A stretch of 11,505 nucleotides of DNA, from contig JANQGL010000125.1 of NCBI GenBank assembly GCA_028277325.1, positions 1-11,505 of the forward strand, written 5' to 3'. The translations under genes were made by a program, and so were the position numbers. Origin of the DNA: Magnetospira sp. (GTDB lineage Bacteria; Pseudomonadota; Alphaproteobacteria; Rhodospirillales; Magnetospiraceae). Numbering within the stretch: position 1 is the stretch's first letter; the number at the start of each line of letters is the position of its first letter. The notes beneath the pieces were generated by a model. It was given only the letters and a program-made list of their open reading frames with translations. It was not told where the DNA came from and made no database searches. Below, piece after piece: positions 1 to 5,523 of this stretch.

Positions 1-390
<390 letters not shown>

Positions 391-399
391 CTTTCTTGA

Positions 400-618
400 G
401 CTATTCGAGGTGCCCATAACTTCGCTTCTCTGGTTCATGAGATTTTTTTCGACCACCGGTTTTTCGATTCGGCGAAAATATGGCTGGAGAGCGGTTCGGT
501 GGCACGCAGCGTCGGGTTGAGGGCGCATGACCTTCGTGAGGCGGTCCGCCTCGTACGCTGTCACCGGGAAACTCTTCTGGAGGCGTGGCATGGGTATTTC
601 GGTTCCCAAGGCGGATGA
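400..618 (+). pseudogene. DUF4160-like frame, N-terminus and start codon not found
   Basis: The open frame starts right after an in-frame TGA at 397-399. From about 436 it reads HEIFFDHRFFDSAKIWLE, then SVARSVGLRAHDLREAVRLV, then HRETLLEAWHGYFGS, ending at TGA 616-618. I recognise this as the second half of DUF4160: the His-rich strand, the AK-[FI]-WL strand, then the two-helix tail ending LLEAWHxxFG. About 25 N-terminal residues of the usual domain are missing, and no ATG, GTG or TTG opens the frame before the conserved part. The frame overlaps the next gene (start 590) by 29 nt, as expected for the DUF4160-DUF2442 pair, which often occurs together with unknown function. A GTG at 410 in another frame begins VPITSLLWFMRFF, which could be a frame-shifted remnant of the N-terminus; this is inference. 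Most likely a 5'-truncated or frame-shifted gene left next to rnpB. Confidence 0.6.
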
Positions 619-859
619 ACGGGTGAAGGACGTCCGGATCGACGGCGACCGGCTGGCCGTGGACCTGATGGACGGGCGGAGCATTTTCGTCCCCCTGGCC
701 CGGTATCCGCGCCTGCGAGACGCGACGCCGGCGCAGCGCCGGCACTGGGAGATCGCCGGCGGTGGCTACGGCATTCATTGGCCGGACATCGACGAGGACC
801 TGAACACCGAGGGTCTGCTGCGCGGTGCGCCCGCACCTCGGCACCGGGCTGCGTCTTAA
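590..859 (+). CDS. DUF2442 family protein
   Basis: A small soluble protein of 89 aa. It reads as a typical DUF2442 domain: a KDVRI strand, LAVDLMDGRSIFVPLARYP (the DG-R-x-I-x-VPL-x-x-[YF]-P signature), then helix ATPAQRRHWEIAGGG, and the ending YGIHWPDIDEDLNTEGLL (the hallmark G-[IV]-HWP-x-[IL]-DED-[IL]-x-x-x-x-LL). Function is unknown; members are often encoded beside a DUF4160 gene and have been discussed as possible toxin-antitoxin-like pairs. The ATG at 590 is chosen because TGGAGG lies at 578-583 with a 6-nt gap and because the domain starts there. An upstream in-frame ATG at 527 would add 21 unrelated residues encoded within the partner's reading frame. Since the partner looks broken, this may be an orphan. 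Confidence 0.85.
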   Translation: MGISVPKADERVKDVRIDGDRLAVDLMDGRSIFVPLARYPRLRDATPAQRRHWEIAGGGYGIHWPDIDEDLNTEGLLRGAPAPRHRAAS

Positions 860-893
860 TAAAATTCAAAGCTCCTTATCAACCCACGGACAG

Positions 894-909
894 GTCACGC
901 CTTCGTGAC
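894..909. promoter_or_regulatory. Inverted repeat after the DUF2442 gene
   Basis: GTCACG and CGTGAC are perfect inverted arms around a CCTT loop, about 35 nt after the DUF2442 stop. There is no T-run, so it could be a weak termination hairpin for the pair or an operator for the following buf operon. Both readings are inference. Confidence 0.35.
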
Positions 910-920
910 GCCCGGTGAGG

Positions 921-934
921 GGAACGTTAGTTCC
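921..934. promoter_or_regulatory. GGAAC-N4-GTTCC dyad upstream of bufA
   Basis: A perfect inverted repeat, GGAACGTTAGTTCC, about 140 nt before the bufA start. It fits an operator half-site pair. GGAAC also matches the -35 core of some ECF-type sigma promoters, but I see no matching -10 (for example CGTT) at 16-17 nt, so an ECF promoter is not supported. Buf-type operons in other bacteria are induced by copper or oxidative stress through ECF factors; a link here is inference. Confidence 0.35.
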
Positions 935-1038
935 GTGCCGGCCTCCGGGGCGCTAGCTTCAGGGTGTCGGCGCACCCGAGCCGGGACGCACCGAAATCTC
1001 TTCTGGGAGCGCCGGCGTCATTTGCTTCCGTCATTGGT

Positions 1039-1053
1039 CCGACCGACGGTCGG
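1039..1053. promoter_or_regulatory. Dyad CCGACCG-A-CGGTCGG just before the bufA ribosome site
   Basis: A perfect 7-bp inverted repeat around a single A, ending 8 nt before the AAAGGA ribosome-binding site (1062-1067) of bufA. Its place in the leader suits an operator or an RNA element affecting translation. Nothing shows which, and no known regulator motif was recognised. Confidence 0.4.
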
Positions 1054-1074
1054 CAGGCATGAAAGGACGACGAT

Positions 1075-1338
1075 ATGAGCCTCAAGACCTCCGCCAAATC
1101 CTCCGCCCTCGTCGCCGCCGCCATGGCGGTCGGCATCTCCGGCGCCATGGTGGCCCCGGCCGGCGCGGCCGACATGGAGAAGTGCTACGGCGTCGCCAAG
1201 GCCGGCAAGAACGACTGCCAGACCGCGACCAGCTCCTGCGCCGGCACCGCGCGGATGGACCACCAGAAGGACGCCTTCATCCTGGTCCCGGCCGGCACCT
1301 GCGACAAGATCGCCGGCGGCAACACCTCGCCGATGTAA
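1075..1338 (+). CDS. bufA: Bufferin-type precursor peptide (DUF2282), copper-binding RiPP
   Basis: An 87-aa secreted peptide. A Lys-containing start is followed by a hydrophobic stretch SALVAAAMAVGISGAMVAP (10-28) and an Ala-rich AGAA site, so cleavage is likely near residue 31-32. The mature part (about 55 aa) starts DMEKCYGVAKAGKNDC and holds exactly four Cys: C37, C48, C55 and C76. The [EK]KCYGVAKAGKNDC and SSCAGT motifs are diagnostic of DUF2282. Family knowledge: in Caulobacter bufferins, MNIO enzymes convert Cys residues to thiooxazoles and the exported product sequesters copper. The order bufA-bufB-bufC-DoxX here is the standard one. ATG 1075 is chosen because of AAAGGA at 1062-1067 with a 7-nt gap. 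An overlapping longer frame starting at 1059 is a shadow. Confidence 0.93.
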   Translation: MSLKTSAKSSALVAAAMAVGISGAMVAPAGAADMEKCYGVAKAGKNDCQTATSSCAGTARMDHQKDAFILVPAGTCDKIAGGNTSPM

Positions 1339-1366
1339 TCCTCCGGCGACGGAAGGGAAGTCCGCG

Positions 1367-2242
1367 ATGGTCCGATCCTCCTCCCCACCCCCTCGCGCTT
1401 CCCTTCCGCCGCGCGCCGGCATCGGCCTCAAGGGCGAGCACTGCCAGGACGTCCTCGACGGCCGGCCCGACGTGGCCTTTTTCGAGATCCATACCGAGAA
1501 CTACATGGGGGACGGCGGCGCCCCGCACCGCTGCCTGGCGGAGATCGCCGGCCTCTATCCTCTTTCCATGCACGGCGTCGGCCTGTCGCTCGGCTCGGCC
1601 GACGGCCTCGATGCGCGGCATCTGGACCGCAAGGCGGCGCTGGTCGAGGCCTACCGGCCGGCCCTGGTCTCCGAGCACCTGTCCTGGAGCGTCGCCGGCG
1701 GGGTCTATCTCAACGACCTGCTGCCGCTGCCCTACACCACCGAGACGCTTGCCCTGATCGCCGATCACGTGGCGCAGGCGCAGGACCGGCTGGGCCGCCG
1801 CCTGCTGATCGAGAATCCGTCCACCTATCTGCGGTTCCGGGAGTCCACCCTGCCGGAAACGGAATTCCTCAACCGGCTGTGCGCGGCGACCGGGTGCGGC
1901 CTGCTGCTCGACGTGAACAACGTCTACGTCAGCGCCTGGAACCATGCCTTCGACCCGCGGGACTACCTCTATGCCCTCCGCCACGCGCCGGTCGGCGAGT
2001 TCCATCTGGCCGGACACCATCACGCGGCGGTGGACGGCCTGCAGCGCGGCCTGCGCATCGACGACCACGGCTCGGCGGTGTGCCCGGAGGTCTGGGACCT
2101 GTTCGTCACCGCGCTCGCCCTGTTCGGACCGCGTCCGACCCTGATCGAATGGGACAGCGACCTGCCGGGCCTCGCCACCTGGGTCGGCGAGGCGGCGAAG
2201 GCCGACGCCCTGCTCGCGGAGGCGGCCGCCGATGCCGCGTGA
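1367..2242 (+). CDS. bufB: MNIO-family bufferin-modifying enzyme (DUF692)
   Basis: A 291-aa cytoplasmic TIM-barrel enzyme of the multinuclear non-heme iron-dependent oxidase family. It is expected to turn Cys side chains of the bufA product into heterocycles. Visible family motifs: AGIGLKGEH (17-25), FFEIHTENYMG (38-48), SMHGVGLSLGS (67-77), SEHLSWS (102-108), LIENPSTYL (147-155), LLLDVNNVYVSAWNH (179-193), GEFHLAGHH (210-218) and LIEWDSDLP (259-267). These carry the expected iron-ligand His, Glu, Asp and Asn residues: H69, H104, E149, D182, N185, H213, H217 and E261. Length is normal. The start has AAGGGA at 1353-1358, 8 nt ahead. It lies 28 nt after bufA and overlaps bufC by 11 nt, so translation is likely coupled. 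The substrate assignment comes from context. Confidence 0.93.
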   Translation: MVRSSSPPPRASLPPRAGIGLKGEHCQDVLDGRPDVAFFEIHTENYMGDGGAPHRCLAEIAGLYPLSMHGVGLSLGSADGLDARHLDRKAALVEAYRPALVSEHLSWSVAGGVYLNDLLPLPYTTETLALIADHVAQAQDRLGRRLLIENPSTYLRFRESTLPETEFLNRLCAATGCGLLLDVNNVYVSAWNHAFDPRDYLYALRHAPVGEFHLAGHHHAAVDGLQRGLRIDDHGSAVCPEVWDLFVTALALFGPRPTLIEWDSDLPGLATWVGEAAKADALLAEAAADAA

Positions 2243-3020
2243 CATCCAGACCGCGTTCCGCGATGCGGTCCTGGGACGCGTCGATCCGGCGGCGTTCGCG
2301 GCGGCGCATCTGGTCGACGACGGATTCGATCCGGCGCGACGCCTCCAGGTGCACCGCAACAACACCCTGATCACCCTGACCGAGGCCCTGGGCGCCGTCT
2401 TTCCGGTGGTCCGGCGGCTGGTCGGCGACGATTTCTTCGCCTTCGCGGCGCGTCGGTTCATCGAAGGGCGACCGCCGGCCAGCGGCACCCTGATCGACTA
2501 CGGCGCCGGGTTCGCGGCGCATCTGGCCGGCCTCGACGCGGCGGCCGGCCTGCCCTACCTGGCCGACGTGGCGCGCCTCGAATGGGCCTGGCACGAATCG
2601 TTCCATGCCGCCGACGCGTCGCCGCTCGATCCGGCGCGACTCGCCAAGGTGCCGCAGGATCGGTTGCCGTCGATTCGGCTGGTTGCGCATCCCGCGGTCC
2701 GGCTCATCGACTCGGCGTGGCCGGTCGGGCGCATCTGGACGGCCAACGCCGACCCGGCGCGCGACCCGGACCCCGTTTCGCTGGACGAGGGACCGAATTA
2801 CCTGTTGGTTCTGAGGCCTCTCTATGATGTCAGGTTGCGTTTCCTGACCCATGCGGAGTGGGTTTTTATTGTCAACTTGTCGCGACAGGCGAGTGTCGGC
2901 GGGGCGTGGTCGGCCGCGATTGACGTCGATTCTACTTTTGAATTGTCCCAGGCTTTACGGGATTGCTTGACGAGCGGCGTTTTTCATGGTGTCGATCTAG
3001 GCGGACCCTTTACGGAATGA
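2232..3020 (+). CDS. bufC: BufC-type partner protein (DUF2063)
   Basis: A 262-aa soluble protein that acts with the MNIO enzyme, most likely binding the precursor and presenting it for modification. The N-terminal DUF2063 domain is visible: IQTAFRDAVLG (5-15), RRLQVHRNNTLITLTEAL (36-53) with the typical Y/H-R-N-N motif, AVFPVVRRLVGDDFFAFAARRFI (55-77), then the LADVARLEWAWHESFHAAD block (108-126). The second half, with NYLLVLRP, is weakly conserved in the family. ATG 2232 lies within the last codons of bufB. From about codon 190 to the stop, codon choice changes clearly: many T-ending codons (ttt, gtt, att, tct) replace the strong G/C preference seen elsewhere, though the frame stays intact. 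See findings. Confidence 0.9.
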   Translation: MPRDIQTAFRDAVLGRVDPAAFAAAHLVDDGFDPARRLQVHRNNTLITLTEALGAVFPVVRRLVGDDFFAFAARRFIEGRPPASGTLIDYGAGFAAHLAGLDAAAGLPYLADVARLEWAWHESFHAADASPLDPARLAKVPQDRLPSIRLVAHPAVRLIDSAWPVGRIWTANADPARDPDPVSLDEGPNYLLVLRPLYDVRLRFLTHAEWVFIVNLSRQASVGGAWSAAIDVDSTFELSQALRDCLTSGVFHGVDLGGPFTE

Positions 3021-3032
3021 AGGAGACCCGCC

Positions 3033-3557
3033 ATGGACGAATCCGCCAACACCTCCGGCGGTAAGCGCCGCAACGGCCCCGGGATGTTTGACGGGCTGTT
3101 GATCGGCCTCGCCGTCATCCTCGCCCGCATCGGCATCGCCGGAGTGTTTTTCCGCTCCGCCCAGACCAAGATCGACGGCCCGGAACTCCTCTGGGGCATC
3201 ACGTTCCCGACCTCGATTACCGAGTCGACCTTCGCCCTGTTCACCGACGAGTACCAGGTTCCGTCGATCGATCCGGTCATCGCCGCCTATTTGGTCACCG
3301 CCGCAGAATTGATTTTGCCGATTCTTCTCATCCTCGGCCTGTTCACCCGTTTCTCGGCGCTGGCGCTTCTGTTCATGGTGGCCGTGATCCAGTTCAGCGT
3401 CTACCCGAACCTGTGGATCGACCACGCGGTGTGGGCGACCGCCCTGATCGTCCTCCTGGCGCGTGGCGCCGGGCCGATTTCGTTCGACGCCGCCTGGGCG
3501 TCCGAGCGTCGGCGTCCCAAGTACTCGAAGAAGTTCAAGCCGGGCGATCCCATTTAG
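3033..3557 (+). CDS. DoxX-family membrane protein of the bufferin operon
   Basis: A 174-aa inner-membrane protein. After a polar N-terminus (1-17) there is a first hydrophobic stretch GLLIGLAVILARIGIAGVFF (about 21-40), then the DoxX-like SAQTKID and an amphipathic region. Further segments are VIAAYLVTAAELILPILLILG (about 83-103), FSALALLFMVAVIQFSVYP (about 108-126) and HAVWATALIVLLARGAGP (about 131-148), with a basic tail. AAGGAG (3020-3025) precedes the ATG and overlaps the bufC stop, so it belongs to the operon. DoxX proteins are regular members of buf-type operons, sometimes labelled bufD or hvfE. Their role is unproven and may concern quinone-linked redox chemistry or membrane transfer. 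Confidence 0.9.
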   Translation: MDESANTSGGKRRNGPGMFDGLLIGLAVILARIGIAGVFFRSAQTKIDGPELLWGITFPTSITESTFALFTDEYQVPSIDPVIAAYLVTAAELILPILLILGLFTRFSALALLFMVAVIQFSVYPNLWIDHAVWATALIVLLARGAGPISFDAAWASERRRPKYSKKFKPGDPI

Positions 3558-3572
3558 GCCCTTGGCGCGCGC

Positions 3573-3595
3573 GGACGGTCGGCCACCGGCCGTCC
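3573..3595. terminator. GC-rich hairpin after the buf operon
   Basis: GGACGGTCGG and CCGGCCGTCC pair over 10 bp with one G-T wobble around a CCA loop, 16 nt after the DoxX gene stop. No T-run follows, so it may block 3' exonucleases or assist factor-dependent termination rather than act as an intrinsic terminator. Confidence 0.4.
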
Positions 3596-3610
3596 CGCCC
3601 ATCACGTTCC

Positions 3611-3644
3611 GCCGGCCGCCGACCCGCAAGGGTTGGCGGCCGGT
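3611..3644. terminator. Strong hairpin with GCAA tetraloop, likely end of the buf transcript
   Basis: The arms 3612-3625 and 3630-3643 pair over 14 bp with a single G-T wobble, capped by a stable GNRA-type GCAA loop (3626-3629); a further wobble pair closes at 3611/3644. It is the most stable hairpin in this 212-nt gap. The sequence after it (CGGGTGCG) has no T-run, so the terminator call is inference from position and stability. Confidence 0.5.
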
Positions 3645-3769
3645 CGGGTGCGTTCCGCGCCGGGACCTGAGCCGGTTCACCCCGGGATCGCGTCCGTGCT
3701 AACCTGGGCCCGGCGGCCGTCGGCGTCACCGGCGGCCACGAACGGAACAACCGCGGGGGAGGCGACGCG

Positions 3770-4072
3770 ATGCAGGTAACCCTGGTGCATGTGCGGGTGG
3801 TGCCCGGACAGGAGGACGCCTTCATCGAGGCGACGCGGCGCAACCACGAGGCCTCGGTGCGGGAGCCCGGCAACCTGCGCTTCGACGTGCTGCGCTCGGC
3901 CGACGACCCGTCCGGTTTCGTGCTCTACGAGGCCTATGCGGACGACGCGGCGGCCAAGGCCCACAAGCAGACCGACCACTACCTGGCGTGGCGCGACGCG
4001 GTGGCGCCGATGATGGCGGAACCGCGGCGCGGCGTGCCCTACGACGGCCTGTTCCCGCGGGCCGGGTCGTGA
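3770..4072 (+). CDS. LsrG-like antibiotic biosynthesis monooxygenase (ABM) fold protein
   Basis: A 100-aa ferredoxin-like small protein, probably dimeric and cytoplasmic. It follows the E. coli LsrG pattern closely from end to end: MQVTLVHVRV, F-I-E-A-T-RRNHEASVREPGNLRFDV (LsrG has RQNHLGS..EPGNLRFDV), FVLYEAYADD-A-A-KAHKQTDHY, then PMMAEPRRGVPYDGLFP. LsrG isomerises a phosphorylated breakdown product of autoinducer-2. No lsrF, lsrK or AI-2 transporter is visible here, so that exact substrate is doubtful. A start GAGG element (3759-3762) precedes the ATG by 7 nt. The stop TGA overlaps the next gene's GTG as GTGA, which implies a joint role with the dehydrogenase. Other ABM proteins are heme- or quinone-active monooxygenases; the EPGNLRFDV signature favours the LsrG branch. 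Confidence 0.85.
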   Translation: MQVTLVHVRVVPGQEDAFIEATRRNHEASVREPGNLRFDVLRSADDPSGFVLYEAYADDAAAKAHKQTDHYLAWRDAVAPMMAEPRRGVPYDGLFPRAGS

Positions 4073-5259
4073 TCGCGCCGTTCGCGATCGCCCGACTGCC
4101 GCGCATCGTGTTCGGCGCCGGCAGCCTGTCGACGGTGCCGGACGAGGCGGCGGCCCTGGGGCGGCATGCCCTGGTGGTGACCGGGGCGCGGGCGTTCCGC
4201 CGCACCGGGCGCTGGGGCGGCCTGCTGCGCGGCCTGGCCGAACGGGGGATCGCGGTGGCCGACCTGGCGGTCGACGACGAGCCGTCGCCCGATCTGGTGG
4301 ACCGCGCGGTGGCCGAGTTCGGCCGGCTTGGGGTCGAGATGGTGATCGCGGTCGGCGGCGGCAGCGCGCTGGATGCCGGCAAGGCGATCGCCGGCCTGCT
4401 GGCGAGCGGCGGCTCGGTGATGGATCATCTGGAAGGGGTCGGGCGCGGCCTGCCCTACGCCGGGCCGGCGCTGCCCTTCCTCGCGGTGCCGACCACCGCC
4501 GGCACCGGATCGGAGGCGACCAGGAACGCGGTGCTGTCGCGGCGCGGCGCCGACGGCTTCAAGAAGTCGTTCCGCGACGAGCGGCTGGTCGCCCGGGTCG
4601 CGGTGGTCGATCCGGACCTGCTGGAAAGCTGCCCGCGCGAGGTGATCGCCGCCAACGGCATGGATGCCTTCACGCAGCTTCTGGAGTCGGTGGTCTCGAC
4701 GCGCGCCAACCCGATGACCGATGCCCTGGGGTGGTCGGGCCTGGAGGCGTTCCGCGACGGGTTCTGGGAGATGCTGGACGGCACCGGGGACGCGGCGGCG
4801 GGCGGCCGCGCCGGGATGGCCTATGCCTCGCTGATCTCGGGGATCAATCTGGCGCAGACCGGGCTCGGGTCGGTGCACGGGCTGGCCTCGCCGCTCGGCG
4901 CCCTGTTCCCGATCCCGCACGGGGTGGTCTGCGGGACCCTGGTCGCGGCGGCCACCGAGGTCAACATCCGGGCCCTGGAGGTGCGCCGTCCGGACGGCCC
5001 GGCGCTCGCCAAATACGCCCGCGCCGGCGCCCTGCTGACCCGCCGCCGCTACGATTCGGACGCCGCGGCGCGGCGCGCCCTGGTCGACCTGCTGGAAGAC
5101 TGGACGGCGCGCCTGGAACTGCCGCGCCTGTCGCGCTACGGCATGGGGCCGGCCGACCTGGACCGCATCGTCGCCGCCTCGGGCGGCAACTCCATGAAGA
5201 CCAATCCGCTGGTCCTGGAGCCGGCGGAGATCGCCGAGGTGGTCACCCGGCGGCTGTGA
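4069..5259 (+). CDS. Iron-containing alcohol dehydrogenase family protein
   Basis: A 396-aa NAD(P)-dependent dehydrogenase of the Fe-ADH/maleylacetate reductase superfamily. Visible: RIVFGAGSL near the start (12-20), nucleotide-binding GGGSALDAGKAI (96-107), TTAGTGSEATRNAV (142-155), VVDPDLL (179-185), NGMDAFTQLLESVVS (196-210), GSVHGLASPLGALFPIPHG (267-285). The metal site normally uses Asp and three His. Here D199, H270 and H284 are present, but the second position is Gln (Q203), a substitution I associate with a DA-x-TQ-LLE subgroup, so the metal or substrate may differ from classical members. The GTG at 4069 is chosen because it overlaps the upstream TGA (GTGA) and the conserved sequence begins there. 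An open frame further upstream (from 3988) only mirrors the ABM gene. Substrate unknown. Confidence 0.88.
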   Translation: MIAPFAIARLPRIVFGAGSLSTVPDEAAALGRHALVVTGARAFRRTGRWGGLLRGLAERGIAVADLAVDDEPSPDLVDRAVAEFGRLGVEMVIAVGGGSALDAGKAIAGLLASGGSVMDHLEGVGRGLPYAGPALPFLAVPTTAGTGSEATRNAVLSRRGADGFKKSFRDERLVARVAVVDPDLLESCPREVIAANGMDAFTQLLESVVSTRANPMTDALGWSGLEAFRDGFWEMLDGTGDAAAGGRAGMAYASLISGINLAQTGLGSVHGLASPLGALFPIPHGVVCGTLVAAATEVNIRALEVRRPDGPALAKYARAGALLTRRRYDSDAAARRALVDLLEDWTARLELPRLSRYGMGPADLDRIVAASGGNSMKTNPLVLEPAEIAEVVTRRL

Positions 5260-5299
5260 GGGATTGGAAGCGCGCGTTCTCTCGATCCGCCCCGCCCCG

Positions 5300-5318
5300 C
5301 CCTTCGACAGGCTCAGGA
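5300..5318 (+). repeat. Intergenic repeat copy 1 (CCCTTCGACAGGCTCAGGA)
   Basis: First of three copies of a short element between the convergent Fe-ADH and gatA genes. The CCTTCGACAGGCTCAGG core is one I recognise as a dispersed intergenic repeat in many high-GC proteobacterial genomes. Its function is unknown. Copy 2 follows 23 bp later in the same orientation. Confidence 0.7.
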
Positions 5319-5322
5319 CTCG

Positions 5323-5341
5323 CCCTTCGGCAGGCTCAGGA
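5323..5341 (+). repeat. Intergenic repeat copy 2, one base changed
   Basis: CCCTTCGGCAGGCTCAGGA, identical to copy 1 except A to G at the eighth base. It is direct to copy 1 with only 4 bp between, so the two form a short tandem array. Confidence 0.7.
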
Positions 5342-5398
5342 TAAGACGGTCTCCCGCCTGCCGCCCTTATCCTCTTCCTGCGGTATGACAGCCTCATT

Positions 5399-5459
5399 GT
5401 CTGACCGGTCAAAATCGCTCATCCGTACCTCCGACGCCAATTTCCAGGAGGGGTCAGAC
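5399..5459. repeat. Inverted repeat GTCTGACC / GGTCAGAC inside the repeat region
   Basis: Perfect 8-bp inverted arms at 5399-5406 and 5452-5459, enclosing 45 bp. The right arm sits in AGGAGGGGTCAGACG, a GGGGTCAGA-type sequence that resembles flanks of REP-associated or miniature elements in other proteobacteria. That resemblance is from memory. No transposase is encoded nearby. Confidence 0.4.
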
Positions 5460-5484
5460 GCGCAGAAAGTCGAAAGTTACAGGC

Positions 5485-5513
5485 CCTCACCCTGAGCCTG
5501 TCGAAGGGTGGGG
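5485..5513 (-). repeat. Intergenic repeat copy 3 (inverted), within a hairpin after gatA
   Basis: CCTGAGCCTGTCGAAGGG (5491-5508) is the reverse complement of copy 1 except that the terminal A is not kept. With its flanks it folds: 5485-5493 pairs with 5505-5513 over 9 bp with one wobble, leaving an 11-nt loop. It lies 11 nt beyond the gatA stop and could end or stabilise that transcript. No proper T-run follows on the minus strand. Confidence 0.55.
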
Positions 5514-5523
5514 CGGTACGGGT

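Noticed and set aside
427..449. Possible intrinsic terminator for rnpB: TCTC/GAGA stem then seven T
   Set aside because: The stem is only 4 bp around an 8-nt loop and lies inside the DUF4160-like frame; too weak to call.
921..947. ECF sigma promoter with GGAAC as -35 upstream of bufA
   Set aside because: No CGTT-like or other fitting -10 sequence at the proper spacing.
1277..2488. 403-codon minus-strand open frame
   Set aside because: It is antisense to bufB; no recognisable domain, Arg/Gln/Gly-rich shadow.
3988..4068. Upstream extension of the Fe-ADH to an earlier start codon
   Set aside because: The extra residues mirror the ABM gene in another frame; the GTG at 4069 overlaps its stop and begins the conserved domain.
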